The notes: a model not told the origin generated them from the sequence alone. A stretch of DNA of 64,000 nucleotides from Aphrophora alni (GCA_963513935.1 OY740773.1:101045291-101109290), one strand, 5' to 3'. Counted from the first letter of the stretch, positions 10,976 through 22,635 are shown. Numbers and translations are program-made.

Positions 10976-11650
10976 TAGTGTTTATATACACAAATAATAG
11001 AAAATTAAATCGAATTAATTCATTTACTTTAAAACCAGAATAAACTTGCATGTTAATTAGTCTAAGCCACAAAGGAATCGAGTATTATTTTTTTGGGGTT
11101 AAATTAGTCATTAATTAACAGTACCAGAGAAACAAAAGTAGAAAATTCGTCAAATGTCTAACAAAAGTTGAATAAACTCACTATCAAGTTACACATCGTC
11201 TCGAGACCTTCTAGATCTCGTTACTGCGTACAAGTCTTGAGAATCGCAGCAGCTGTCCTTCTATTGTGTTGAAGCTTAGTCTGTCTGTCTGCGTTACCTT
11301 ATTATCATGTACTTTATGATTCAACAATGCATTACTGTCTCATTTATTTTGTATAACACAATCGTATTATCAACTTTCACTTTTTATCTCACATATACAT
11401 CTAGCAGCACACTAGAGCGATACGACATATCTTATGGTAGTAAGCGATACGCTATAATTATCTTATATGATAGGTATCCCTAGTGCGAGTTCAAATCGTG
11501 TTGTAGCGTTGGAACAGGTGTACACGACACGGTTTGTCTATCTCTTCGCTTAATATAGTACGATAATTTAAACTGAAAAAAGAGTTAAATTTCGGAAAAA
11601 CTGTTGTGACCGATTTGACCTGGAAAAACATTGCACCAGAATTAAAAAGA
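10976..11650. other. Intergenic AT-rich sequence, nothing recognised
   Basis: No supported ORF, RNA gene or repeat. Confidence 0.5.
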
Positions 11651-11654
11651 CACT

Positions 11655-11805
11655 TACCTAACCTAACCATCCTGATGAAATTCTTAATTTGTGTTTACTG
11701 TTGAGATGGTTAACCTAACCTAACCTAACCTAATCTAACCTAACCTAACCTAATCTAACCATCCTGATAAAATTCTTAATTTGTATTTACTGTTGAGATA
11801 GTTCG
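11655..11805. repeat. CCTAA telomere-type array flanked by a 92-bp duplication
   Basis: Short CCTAA arrays at 11656-11668 and 11711-11760 (about ten units, some mutated to TCTAA) alternate with two copies of a unit of about 45 bp starting CCATCCTGAT (11667 and 11759, spacing 92 bp). CCTAA is the complement of the insect telomere repeat TTAGG. The layout parallels the larger TTAGG satellite at 51.4 kb, on the opposite strand. Confidence 0.9.
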
Positions 11806-11809
11806 CTTG

Positions 11810-13440
11810 CATCTAATGCTGGACTTTGAAGACTTACGATTGAAGGTCTTCCTGTCCTCTTGATGTCTCCAATTTACCCGGTGCTTTCCGAGTTTACTAA
11901 CGACCTTTATATACTCACCATATTGCACGGTCCGTCCCTCAGACCTTTGCAAGTAGGAAACTGTCTTAACCCGGCTGATAAACTCCGTCCACAATCAACT
12001 CTGAATGCGATGCGGGTTTCTAAACGTAAGTCATGATGGAATAAAGAACAAAAACAATGAAACTGAAACTACTACAAGCTTACCAACTAAATTTAAAACA
12101 ATGAATAAAATCGTCGCTATGGCAACAAATAAATAAGAATGGCTATAACAGCTGATGTTTTAATAAATCGAAATTTTAAACAGTTTTTCTCGGGGATTGG
12201 AGAATAAATAACGAAACCACAACCATTTAAAGTTTAACTTACTTTTGAAAGACCCGGTATTATTTTTAGTTGTATTTTTAGTATACTTACATTTCACTAA
12301 AATTTCAATGAAATATTTAGAGCCTATTTTGAGATATTTTGTAATATGATGCAATCCCCCCCCCAATATGAAAACATCCCCATTTATTGCAAAAATATAA
12401 TATCCGCAAATCAAATTGTTTTAAAATCAATCCCGCGTTTGGGCTGTAGAACACTGACAGAATAGAAACAATACAGAGACATCTTACAAAAAACCAAATA
12501 CTGTATTACTCTTTTAGACTCAGGGAATGATGACATATGAAGCGGAGATTTGAACACTAATAACGCAATATCAAAGAAGGTTATATTTGGGAAAGACATA
12601 ATGTTTCTTTCTTGTTGTTTGAAGGCGAAAAACTTCTCGGTCGCTAATATATTTGCTTCGCTCAAGTGCGTCTTTTTATTACAACCTGGTTATTTTTATT
12701 TAATTTTAAAAATAATTATCGTGCAAGCTTTGTTACGGCGCTGAATATGCAATCCACGCCATACATGGTTGTAACACTTGTTGCATAAGTTACGACCACA
12801 TAACATTACTGACTTGTTTCAATTTCATGGCTGTTGGTCGAGTAAATTAAGGCATAAAACACTGTTAGTTAGGGGAGGGGGGGAAGTTCACAAAACAGAA
12901 AAAGTGATTTTCGACACGCCGTCATTTCGTCGTCGTTGTCCTTTGTAAATAAGCACGATAGCGTCACGGAACATGATATTGTTTGCGTTCATTATAACAG
13001 TTTTTATATCCAATGAGCTTTTTGGTTAATAACAATATAAAAGAAGTAATCCCTAAACTACAAATAAAACACTACACAATCAACGTTAGAAAGTTTTATA
13101 AACCCTTACACCCATTTTGGTTAATTAGCTACCATCCTTAGAGGGATATAAACCAATACTCTATTCGGTATGCGATACATTTGTCCGGTATTATTCATTC
13201 CATCAACACGGGTCGCTTTACACTTTAGGGTTAGGCTGAAAACAGATAAAATGTTGATGAAGACATGATAAAAGGGAGTTAACACGGGCTGTCAGAATAC
13301 TTCTTATTCTAGGGTCACTTCTAGGGACCCTAACTTCCCTGTCCTGTAGGATCAAAGGAAGGGCCTCGGGACAACAGGAAGAATAGGGATCTGAAGAGGC
13401 TGTTTACAGTAAATGCCCACTTGGCTTTGCCGACACCTAC
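11810..13440. other. Intergenic AT-rich sequence, nothing recognised
   Basis: Short frames occur on both strands (72, 84, 84 and 64 residues between 11776 and 12744). They overlap, lack domains and have AT-driven composition. A nine-base C run lies at 12356-12364. Confidence 0.5.
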
Positions 13441-13640
13441 GTTAAAACTGTTAGGTAACTAGCCGTTGGTAATTATTTGGTTAGTTGACCAATATATAAA
13501 TCTGTTCAACTAGTTGTTTACCAATTTTGTTTTTCTTTTAGTGGCTGTTCTGTGGGCTTCTTATTTTTGATGAAGTTTATGTATAGCCTTAATTATTTTA
13601 ACTCCTATTTTTAGCCTTGCAACTTTTAGTTTTAGTTTCA
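13441..13640 (+). repeat. Dispersed repeat family N, copy 1
   Basis: Resembles 39465-39730, sharing the CTGTTAGGTAAC...GCCGTTGG start and the AAGTTTTAGTTTC-like end. In the 39-kb copy the repeat leads directly into the H2 hairpin motif; here it leads toward the foldback element at 13693. Confidence 0.55.
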
Positions 13641-13692
13641 ACATAGTCTTATAGACTACTAAATGAAGACAGATTATCTGAAAATCTACATC

Positions 13693-14770
13693 AAAAATCC
13701 TCCATATACGAAAATTGGTGGAAAGTTAGGTTTTGGAGTTACTTTAACGGAGGGAAAAATCGGACACTCCAGGTCTTCACTGGACCTAATAGGGTAAGAG
13801 GTGGATAAAAACGGGCTTTGTTAAATATCTCAAAAGCTAAGCAAGATATAAACAAACTTTAATACAAAAGTTGTAGCTGACTAAATTTCCCATAAAAATG
13901 AGCCATAGTCATTATTTCGTCAAACCTACTGAGACAGAGATACGAGCGCTCAAAGATGAGACTTTTTTTGTAATTGTTCGAATAAGGCATTTTTAAGAAA
14001 GAAAAAAGAAAAAAAAACTTGAATTGTTTTGAGTTTAGGCCGATTTTTGTATAGTAAAAAGTTCTAAAAAATGGTTTGTATATGTAATACCAAGTATTTG
14101 TATTTCTGCATGTATATATTTAATGTAAACATATACAGCGTTTTTAGTTGTAGGCTATACATGTATATACACACAGATATATATCCAAATATGTGTAAAA
14201 ATATTTTCATACATATATATTTTACTTTTATAAATCCAAAAATACACATCTATACATATGAATTGGTCAGTATATGCATGTAAATATGCAAAATGTGTAA
14301 ATTTACGTTTTGTTGTTGTAGTGGGTGTGTGTATATGTGTACATTAAACATATACATGGAAACATTTATATCCAAATACTTGGTATTGCATGTACAAACA
14401 CTTACATACTCATATTTAGCGCTTTTTACCATAAAAAAAATCGGCAAAAACCCTAAAATAATGCAAGTATTTTCTTTATTCTTTAGTAAAAATGGCTAAC
14501 ATCTGTGAAAAAAAAAATGGTCTTCCATTTGAGCGCTCATATCTCTTTCCCAGTGTGTCTGACGAAAAAATCTCTGAAATTTGTATTAATAATTTTTGAT
14601 ATCTAACTTAGTTTTTGAAGTATTTAGAAATAAAACTGTTTGCCCCACATTTTAACCCCCCCCCCCACAGCAAGAAGGCCCAGCGTTGAGAAGGACTGCC
14701 CGATTTTTTCCCCCGTTGAAGTAACCGCAAAACTAAACTTTCCACGAATTTTCGTGTCTGGAGGATTTTT
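13693..14770. mobile_element. 1.08-kb foldback element (FB-A)
   Basis: Long imperfect inverted repeats occupy almost the whole element. Left end: AAAAATCCTCCATATACGAA (13693). Right end: the complement, TCGTGTCTGGAGGATTTTT (ending 14770). Arm similarity continues through GGAAAGTT, GAGTTACTT, GAGCGCTCA and CAATACCAAGTATTTG almost to the centre near 14240. The overlapping 60-70-residue frames on both strands at 14064-14499 are mirror images caused by the palindrome. The right arm has an 11-base C run (14656-14666) absent from the left arm. No transposase is present, so this is probably a non-autonomous DNA transposon. I could not define a target-site duplication. Confidence 0.85.
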
Positions 14771-14774
14771 GTCC

Positions 14775-15060
14775 AGTAAAAATCCTTATTAAGTGGTCTA
14801 TTAGGACACTAAGCTTGTTGTTCTTTTCATAAATTTGTCATGCTTAACATAACTTGATAAAGTAAGTTAATTCATTTTATCAAAACATTATTAATTAGTT
14901 TTTATACACAAATGATTAAAAATATCCGAATAAACTATATCCCATTATTATACAATAACTTTAAAACCAGAAAATCAAATTTAAGCGATAACGGTCTGAA
15001 ATTTTCGACTTCTTAAGCATCTTTAACTTAAAATTACATGATTATTTATTGACATAATAA
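14775..15060. other. Intergenic AT-rich sequence, nothing recognised
   Basis: No supported feature. Confidence 0.5.
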
Positions 15061-15185
15061 ACCATGCAAAAATATTGCACACACTTCCCCAAAACCAAAT
15101 AAATTCAATCAAAAACTGATCATCAAAAACAACCTGAGTGTAAGTCGTCTAACAGCTGTCAATATCCGTTCTTTACCAATTATTC
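15060..15185 (+). repeat. Dispersed repeat family E, copy 1 (diverged)
   Basis: Contains the family start TGCACACACTTCCCCAAAACC and a diverged ACTGATCATCAAAAA block. Related copies occur at 20570, 26015, 40495, 41270 (minus), 45295, 48240 (minus) and 63720. Confidence 0.5.
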
Positions 15186-15189
15186 CTAA

Positions 15190-16295
15190 ACTGTAATATA
15201 TATTTTTTTCCTTGCAATTTTTTCCAGTCATTAATTTTTACATTTCATTCAAATTTAAACAAAATCGGTAGATCAGATTTTGAGAAATTAAGTATTTTAC
15301 AACAGCCCCATTTCCAAGTTTGGTTTTACCGATAACGCCTCATGAACTAGTATTGTAACAAAGATGGTGATCAATATATTTAACTTCGGCCCTCAGAAGC
15401 TACAATTAAGCAAAATTTTATCAAAATAGTTACAGCTGATTTTGAGAAAATCATAATTTACTTTTCTTTCTTGTGGCAGTTACAAGGAAAAACTCCTAAG
15501 ATATGGGCAAAGTATACGAAATTTGGATTGTAGAGTACAGACGAAAGACAGACATAATTCCAAAACTAAACTTTTGGAGGACCTTGGACTATTTTAGAAC
15601 TTGGAGGACCTCAAAATTGATATATACTTCGATTTTTTAACCCATCATCTAACTTTTCCTATACAACGTATTTGTCTGAAACTAAAATATTATACTAAAT
15701 TATTCCGATAAGTGGAGAAGTTATATTCTTCCATAAGACAGATCTCAACAGCTTGACTTTCTGTTAGAATTTCCCTAAATTATAAACATTGTACGTGGTC
15801 ACTGTGAATGTAAGTGGTATCATTCTGAAGAGACGTATAAACAGTAAAGCGAGACTTTACAGAAAATAATTAGCTTTCAGAAATAAAAACATGTTTTACC
15901 TAAGGCGTGCAGGGTTACATTGTAACCAACATAAATTTTAATGAAACCCAAACAACGTATTTTCTTATTATTTTGGTCCTTTTATATTTAATTTCATCCA
16001 GGTTTGCTGTTTTGTGAAATCTGTCAGTTATTTTATTTGCGTTTTACTTTTTCATAACGTATTACAGAAGGGGGGGGGGATGATGGGGGGAAATTCCTTT
16101 TGGAGATTTTTTTGTGGAAATAGCCGTTTGTTGATCTGTATTTCCAAAATATGTTCAAATGAAGTTCTCTTTTTGGCATATCCAGGACTATCAGCCTATC
16201 ATTAAAAACTAGAAATTAGTAAACGGGTTTTAAAGTCATTCGATATCGATGGATGTTTATATTATTTATAAGAATTAATCGTATATTTGCCATAT
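15190..16295. other. Intergenic AT-rich sequence, nothing recognised
   Basis: No supported gene. A ten-base G run is at 16070-16079. A 63-residue frame spanning it (16014-16205) is not credible. Confidence 0.5.
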
Positions 16296-16296
16296 T

Positions 16297-16345
16297 TGAC
16301 GTTTCGAGAGTATAATCAACTCCCGTTATCTGGTGATAATCTTAG
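16297..16345 (-). repeat. H2 hairpin motif, copy 2 (minus)
   Basis: On the minus strand it reads GATAACGGGAGTTGATTATA, then CTCTCGAAACGTCAAATAT. GGGAG and CTCTC pair around the loop. The downstream ATGGC resembles the ATGGCAAATGTCC block of the 39-kb and 57-kb copies. Confidence 0.75.
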
Positions 16346-16349
16346 AACA

Positions 16350-17530
16350 TGAAAAATTTTAAAAAAACACCAACGTAGGCTTTCTAAAAGTACTCCATTA
16401 TTAGATTTGTAGTTTCAGTTTCCAAGATGGCCGTAGGTTTACTAGGCTGTGTTTGTGGTTTTTAAATGTTGTTTCATGTTCTAGATTTATCACTTGACAA
16501 CGGAGATTAGTTGATCTGATATCTATGACATTTTCTTTCCTATATAGATACGATCTATTAATGTTTTAGTCTTTATTTGATTCAAGTTAACCCAGTGAAG
16601 TTATTATAATATCTGTCTTTACTGGTAATACGAATACCTAAAGTTTCGACATACTTCAAATTTTCATAACATTTATTTTATCAGTGAACAAGTTGGTACA
16701 TGATTTGTACTGAAAATTTGATTAAAATCAACGCAGTAGTTTTTGAATTATACCGCCTTTTTTGATGCTGAAAATAAGAAATCCAGATTTTTCTATATTT
16801 TTTGTCACTTTGTTTCAAACTTTCAACAAATAAGTTACAACTTTTTGCAGTATTTAGGAGAAAATCAGTATTTTAACAGTACAAAATTTTACAATACAAA
16901 TTAAGGATATCTGAAGATTATATCATTCATCAACCATTCATACATTATGTCTTTAAATCAAAATTACATTTGTATAAATTTTTATAATAATTAATTTCCG
17001 AAACATTAAATATTGAAATCATCCAATAACCAACTGCAGAAAATAACAAATCATGTTGTTAATTTCACTCTGTCCATAGGAAATAATTATATAAATAAGA
17101 TAAATAAATGTGTATACATGAGTTATTAGGTGCAACATAAGTTGTTGTAACGTAATGCAAACAGCTGATTTAAACTGGGCCTACTTTCATAAACGGATAT
17201 TACTTGAGGTTAGTGCACTGCCTATTTGTAGAGGGGAAGCGCTTTGAACATTTATTGTAGAATTGTAAGCTTTCAAAATTGATTGTATTAGTAATGTATG
17301 ATCAAAAACATTTACAGTATTTAAATTTCCAAAAAAATATTGTAATATTTAAAATGAATAATATAAGTTGATGTTTAATTTGTAATTGTGTTGTTATTTA
17401 TTGGTTATTGTTTATTATTATCATCATTATACTGTTTCAACTTCGTAATTAGATGTATTCTACAGAAAAAAATATAATAGTCAAATTTTGACTGCCCATT
17501 TTATCCCGTTTTATTGCTGGAACAACCGTT
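16350..17530. other. Intergenic AT-rich sequence, nothing recognised
   Basis: No supported gene, RNA or repeat. Confidence 0.5.
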
Positions 17531-17534
17531 ACAC

Positions 17535-17673
17535 AATAGACCAACTGAAGCACAACTTCGAAAACGAAATATTCTCATAAGTGTAACGACCATCCAAAAA
17601 GTAACAACTAACATGAAGAAACGTGTTGAGGTGTGTTGCAGTAGATGGAGGACATTTCCAGCATCTATTGTGA
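17535..17673 (+). pseudogene. Tc1/mariner-clan transposase C-terminal remnant
   Basis: In three frames this stretch gives IDQLKHNFENEIFS, then TTIQKVTTNMKKRVEV, then VDGGHFQHLL followed by TGA at 17671-17673. That series, ending in GGHFxHLL, is the usual C-terminus of an arthropod DDE transposase family in the IS630/Tc1/mariner clan. At least two frame changes separate the blocks, so it is dead. The DDE catalytic region is absent upstream. Related remnants of the same clan are at 25150-25321 and 45560-46480. Confidence 0.65.
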
Positions 17674-17766
17674 GAAAGTTGTGAATACATTATATATCAC
17701 ATTAATACAGATGTTGTTGAGAATATTAATTACTGGGCTGCATAACGTTTGGCTCGCCCGATATAA

Positions 17767-17990
17767 TTATCTACTAGTGTAACAAAATATTGTATTTAAA
17801 GTCTTGAAAACTGTATAAACAACCTGTTCTCCACGAAGATGTCTGAAGTGTTTCTTGGTAAGTTTAAAGAATTTCAATTTACCCTTTTCCATTATATCTT
17901 CATGTCCACAGCCCCAAACCTCTGATTGATAAAGTAAAACACTTTCCAATACAGATTTCTACAATTTACTTTTAGAATCCCAGCTATCAC
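17767..17990 (-). pseudogene. LINE reverse-transcriptase C-terminal fragment (minus)
   Basis: The minus frame reads ESVLLYQSEVWGCGHEDIME and then KGKLKFFKLTKKHFRHLRG. This is the thumb-region signature of many insect non-LTR retrotransposons (VLLYGSEVWG...KFLK...LRL). Only about 60 residues survive, without the catalytic YADD block. No 3' tail or target-site duplication was identified. It lies about 100 bp from the oppositely oriented transposase tail. Confidence 0.6.
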
Positions 17991-17999
17991 TTTTTGATT

Positions 18000-18335
18000 T
18001 TCTTAGAAGAGACCGTTGATGCAGCTGGTGCGTGAGAAAGTGATGACATGCGTTTCTGATGTCCGCATCACAAGGGACTTAAGTAGGATAAGTTGCCTAC
18101 CTTGGAGGCGCTTCAACGATTTTGATAAGGAAGCGATTACCTCACTATCGGAACCAAGATATAGATTGTCAGGACACTGTGTGCGTTTAGCAATCAACGA
18201 GGAAGTGCGTTAACAATCGGGAATCGTCATTTTTGCGATTCCTACCTCCACCCAAAATCAGTGGTTAGGAGTTTTTGAGATGGGCCGGAAGACCCCTTCG
18301 GAGTTTGGCCCCTGGCGTACCCCCTAAATATTATT
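18000..18335. other. Unassigned GC-richer stretch
   Basis: Overlapping frames of 64-65 residues occur on both strands at 18003-18213, with no recognised motif. An imperfect palindromic block, GGCCGGAAG...GAGTTTGGCCCC, lies at 18283-18313. It is the pre-insertion target flank of the LINE at 18348. Confidence 0.4.
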
Positions 18336-18347
18336 AAACGTGGACTA
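18336..18347. repeat. Target-site duplication, left copy
   Basis: AAACGTGGACTA here is repeated exactly at 18990-19001 and brackets the 5'-truncated LINE. Confidence 0.9.
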
Positions 18348-18989
18348 TGTAAATTTGGCAAAATACCTTGGCATGATCTTGGATGAAAAAATTAGATGGA
18401 AAGAACATGTAAAAAAGAAAAAGAAGGAATTAAACATCAAATTCAAGAAGATTCAATGGTTGATGGGAAGACACTCACAGCTTTCTTTGCATAATAAGTT
18501 GCTATTATATAATCAAGTAATTAAACCTGTCTGGTCATATGGAATACAACTGTGGGCTTGTACCAAGAAAACAAATATCAAGATGATACAAACATTCCAA
18601 AATAAAGTACTGCGCAGCATCTGCATTGCACCTTGGTATGTAAGGAACGATAACATTCATCGTGACTTGGAAATTCCTACCGTTGTAGAAGAGATTAAAA
18701 CATGTGACATAAAGCATAACAAGAGACTATTGACGCATATAAATGTAGAAGTGTTGCCGCTCCTCAGCGCTAGTCAGGATCAGCGCAGACTGAAGAGGAC
18801 AAAACCTTGTGACTTAGTGTGTCAATGACGAGTTGATCTGTATGATGAGTACAGATCCTGGAATAATTTTCACGAGCTACTGGTTTATTGGGAAGATATA
18901 TTGCGAAAGATAAATTACTTGATAAGTTTGTACTTAGTTGTAATATAAATATAACAAATTGTTAATGATGAAAAAATAAAAATAATAAA
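18348..18989 (+). mobile_element. 5'-truncated jockey-like LINE with 12-bp TSD
   Basis: A 642-bp insertion bounded by a 12-bp duplication. It encodes the last part of a jockey-like ORF2 from NLAKYLGMILDEKIRW onward, through KVWSYG-like VIKPVWSYGIQLWACTKK and NKVLRSICIAPWYVRN, to the stop at 18826-18828. The frame is uninterrupted over about 160 residues, so the copy is young. The start chosen by a simple ORF call (GTG at 18340) lies in the duplicated target, so it is not a real start. The 3' UTR (18829-18960) is followed by an A-rich AAAAAATAAAAATAATAAAA tail. It is related to, but distinct from, the LINE at 55553-56427, and the 3' UTRs differ. Confidence 0.92.
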
Positions 18990-19001
18990 AAACGTGGACT
19001 A
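18990..19001. repeat. Target-site duplication, right copy
   Basis: AAACGTGGACTA, identical to 18336-18347. Confidence 0.9.
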
Positions 19002-19820
19002 GTTTAACCCAAACGGCCGATTAGACCAATGGTATTCGACCTTGGGCAATAATCTAAGTGAAGCATTTAAAACTCACATAAGTCTAAATTAGTAGTATTA
19101 ATTATGGATTAGGTTAAATGTCAAACTTGTCAAAAATGACAGGTCAGGTGAAACAAATCAACGAGAATCGCGGTCACGATCTCGTACATTCGATACTCGA
19201 ATTTAGAGATGGATTAAATGCGACTCTAGTAAATGGGCTCCTTCCTAGTCGTCGCACGTTGGTGGACCTGCTTGAAGATGAAAAGGAAGTCCTAAATAAT
19301 AAAAACTACTGCAGTATTCAATATTCCCTTCTCCAAACCGCAGGCGTTTGATCCTTGATTGAAAATTTCTTTTGGGAAAAACTATACAAAGTGTTTTATT
19401 ATTCAAACAACAGAGTCCCGCAAATTATTTAAACTGTAAATATAATTAAAAACAACTGTCTCGCGTGTTGAAGTACCTAAACATCTAGTCTCCCAGAGGA
19501 CAAAAATGTAAAAGTTTGATAAAAATTGGTTCCACAATGTTGATAATTCTTTATATATATATATATATATGCATAGTGTCAATATATTTAAAATCATTCC
19601 AATATATCAAAATCTTGTTAAGTAATTTTTTTTTTAATCTCGTCATTATTTTTCATTTGAACTGGTTGTGGATACAGATTTATTTTGAAATGAGGGAATA
19701 AGGCAATTTTATCATATATGCCTAACTTAGCTTTTTAATACTACAAATTTTCTAAAATTATGTTTTCTCTAGTCACTAATTGTAACTGTACAGGGGGGGG
19801 GGGGAATTTGTCAACACGCC
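19002..19820. other. Intergenic, no recognised gene; short (TA)n and a G run
   Basis: A 77-residue plus frame (19118-19351) has near-normal amino-acid composition but no family I recognise. A short TA run is at 19551-19570 and a 12-base G run at 19793-19804. Confidence 0.45.
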
Positions 19821-19825
19821 GTGAT

Positions 19826-20100
19826 AAGGCCTCAGCTGGTCTAGTGGTAACCATTATGGCTTCACGATTTAGAGGTTCAGGTTTCAATCACCGTGGGGGT
19901 TCAAACTTTACGGAGTTGACGAAACAAATTGGAAAGCTACAATCAGTAGCGAACTCTGGTTGAGAATGGTATAACAACGGCGACGGGAATTTCGACGCGA
20001 TACCCGACTGAAAGTCGTCTAAGCTTTTCACTGGTATACAGTGATCTAGAGTTTAGGAAATATATTGGAGGTTATGTATTGTTAGTAATAAAACACACAT
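19826..20100 (+). repeat. tRNA-derived SINE
   Basis: The head is tRNA-like. The A box TGGTCTAGTGG (19837-19847) fits the pol III consensus exactly. The B-box-like GGTTTCAATCA (19879-19889) has about two mismatches, with the expected spacing of about 42 bp. The head ends with GGGGTTCA near 19903. A body containing GACGAAACAAATTGG, ACGGCGACGGGAATTTCGAC and AAAGTCGTCTAAGC follows. It is not a functional tRNA, since no cloverleaf acceptor stem closes. The 3' boundary is approximate. Confidence 0.65.
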
Positions 20101-20104
20101 TAAA

Positions 20105-20565
20105 TTTTTTAAGAAACGTATATCACCACTTCTCATATAATTATAAATATCCCATTCACTTGTTTTAGATTATCAGATATCCTTAATGTCCATTTAATAA
20201 TTCGAGAAAGTTATTTGAATTTATTTAACATCTTATAGCTTATAAGATAACAACAACAATTTATTTGACATCTAGACAGATTGTAGGAAAGTGTCGAAAG
20301 TAATTTTTCAACTTCTGCTTTGATACATTTAACGAATAAAAGCTTCCCCGCGCATGTAACATGCTTATACCGCAACACCTGCTCCCTATCACACTGCGTA
20401 CTTATCCCTTACATTTCCCGTTACTTTTGTTTTCAGATGATGTTATATATTTTCGATACCTTGCGATACTATTAACAAATTCAATCTTGTTTTACAGAGG
20501 GGTCTAAAAGCACCTCCCACCACAATTTCATTTTGAACGAAATCATTAATTAAAGAAAAGCCAAT
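20105..20565. other. Intergenic AT-rich sequence, nothing recognised
   Basis: No supported feature. Confidence 0.5.
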
Positions 20566-20569
20566 AAGG

Positions 20570-20790
20570 ATGCTAAAACATTACAACACTTTCCACTCGC
20601 CCATCCCCAAAATAAAATAGAAGCGAACCAAAACTAATCGTCACCAAAAAGTCATTCGGTGGTCAATTTAAACAGAAATTGAACCATCGGCACCGTCTTT
20701 GGAAACACAAATTTTAATAAGGGCCTAAACTTGCTTCGCTTCTGTCATAAAGTTACCCACAACTTAAATCAAGTCGACAAGTCTAACTTT
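20570..20790 (+). repeat. Dispersed repeat family E, copy 2
   Basis: Shows the family blocks CGCCCATCCCCAAAATAAAA, AACTAATCGTCACCAAAAAG and TCATTCGGTGGTCAAT, then AAACTTGCTTCGCTT. The last block is also seen, in reverse, at 41170-41220. Confidence 0.7.
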
Positions 20791-20989
20791 CAATTAATGA
20801 TAGCGGTCAAAGTATATTCTTGTTATTTCCAATAATTCCTAAACCATAAAATTGTATTTGCAATTTTGCACACCAATTTGGACCATTAATTGACACTTCA
20901 CTAAAATTTTAATGTAATCTGTAGTGTTGGTTTTGTGAAATTAATTATTTTATAACAGTCATATTTTATCACATAGCAACTCCATTTAA

Positions 20990-21930
20990 TTTTGTATGTT
21001 GTCTTATTTAGGGGTTTCAAAATTTTGATACCATCAGCCATTTTTTCCAATACGATGGCTAACTTAAAAATTTCTCATTGAAATACATATTTTCTACGAT
21101 AGTTTTAGATTCTAGAAATAATTTTACAATTAAAACTATCCATATGATAGTAACACTATAAAAATACTATAAAATGAAAATCACACTTAAGGCTTCTTTT
21201 ATAATAATTGCAATAATTCAATGCAGGCTTTAAAGTAAGATTCGTTTTATGACAGAGTAACGCCATACTTTGAATAAAACTAAATTACAGATAACTTTGA
21301 AATATAAATTTTTATATAACTTGCACTTCAAAAATGGAACGATTTCGTTTACAAGTAATAAATTTAAAAAGCACGTTAAAAAATGGACTTTAATGTGTTC
21401 CAATAAATTAACAAGAATTCCTACCTTAAGGAAGAATAAAATTAAAGATATGATCTTGGTTACCAATAAATAAACTAAAGCTAGTTTTCTTTTTTTAAAG
21501 CCGCCATTTTGAAACCGGTAAGTAAATATTATAAGATTTGTTTTAAAATAATAAAATTATTTGTTCACTAAATATCCCTATTTATTAGACCTCCCAAGTG
21601 AGGAACAAAATTTGTTTTCTTGATTTTAAATTTTCTAGTACTTTTTATTACATTCAGATCTAATTTCCAATTTTAATCTCGATTCAACTGTTTAAGTACA
21701 GGAAACTGTCACTAACAACGTAAAAAATCTTGTGTTTTTACTAATTTGAGCCCCTGTAGCTCTTAAACAGTTGGATGTATCACAAACTATACAATAACAA
21801 TAAAACCATCATAAAGAATAGATATTCATATGTGAAATTTTAAAATTAGCCGCCATATTGGAAAAATGGCTGATGGTATCAAAATTATAAAACCTCCAAA
21901 CAACATAACTTAAAAAGTTCAGAGGAATTA
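20990..21930. repeat. Inverted repeat with about 100-bp arms
   Basis: The left arm (about 20990-21070) reads AAAATTTTGATACCATCAGC then CATTTTTTCCAATACGATGG. The right arm (about 21845-21930) is its complement, containing TTGGAAAAATGGCTGATGG and TATCAAAATTATAAAACC. The interior has overlapping AT-rich frames on both strands (21230-21473). This is probably a degenerate foldback element. The motif around CCAATATGGCGGCTAAC also occurs singly near 23955 and 41725. Confidence 0.6.
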
Positions 21931-22122
21931 CCATTTGACTTTTTTAATATATTAAATACTTTTCAAGTAAAGGGACACACTTATATCAATCACCAGTATA
22001 TTATAAATAGAATAGCAATATACACATAATTATATTTATTCAAATAACTAATAAACCATTATAAAATTACCTGATATTTTCAATCTAACTATCCTTTATT
22101 TTTGGTAATCTCGGGTTCCCGG

Positions 22123-22160
22123 TCTCTGCGTTCTAGGCCGCCATCATCAGATCTATACTC
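22123..22160 (-). repeat. H3 hammerhead-like motif, diverged copy (minus)
   Basis: On the minus strand it reads GATCTGATGATGGCGGCCTA, then further bases ending GAACCCGAGATTACC. It keeps CUGAUGA but has lost the complementary right arm of helix II and the GAAAC block present in the partner copy at 22950. Confidence 0.6.
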
Positions 22161-22260
22161 AATTAAAGTTTTAAAAAACACAATTTAGAGGACCATGATT
22201 TTAATTTTCTCCACTTAGTTCCAGTAATATATGAGTCACTAAAGCACTGTGGTGAATATA

Positions 22261-22569
22261 CAATGAAAGAAAACTCCCCAAAACCACAATACACAATAAC
22301 AACACAAAGACTGTATAATTATGGTTATTCTACCTTATGCACTAATCACAATTATTATTGCTATTATAGCACTGCTATCATCATCACAATACACACTAAC
22401 CTTAATAACTACAATTGTACAACCGTAGTTATTCAGGTTAGTGTATATTATACCTATGAAAATGGTAGCAGTGCTATTGAAATGTACATAAGGTAACATA
22501 AAAATATAACTATACTGTATTTTGTGTTGTTACTGTTTTATTGTAGTTTTGGGGAGTTTTCTTTTATTG
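22261..22569. mobile_element. Palindromic MITE family P, copy 1
   Basis: Arms of about 110-150 bp begin CCCCAAAACCACAATACACA (22276) and end in the complement, ATTGTAGTTTTGGGG (22554). Pairing continues outward through GAAAGAAAACT/AGTTTTCTTTT. The second family member is at 54733-55033. A 77-residue plus frame over it (22263-22496) is a by-product. No coding capacity. Confidence 0.85.
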
Positions 22570-22635
22570 CCAGTGATATAGTATAAAATATGTTTTTACT
22601 TGTCATAACTTGAGTAAAAGAACAACATCACATAA

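Noticed and set aside
14064..14499. Four overlapping 60-70-residue frames
   Set aside because: Mirror-image frames in the centre of a foldback element.
19826..19903. Functional tRNA gene
   Set aside because: A and B boxes are present but the acceptor and anticodon stems do not close; fits a tRNA-derived SINE head better.
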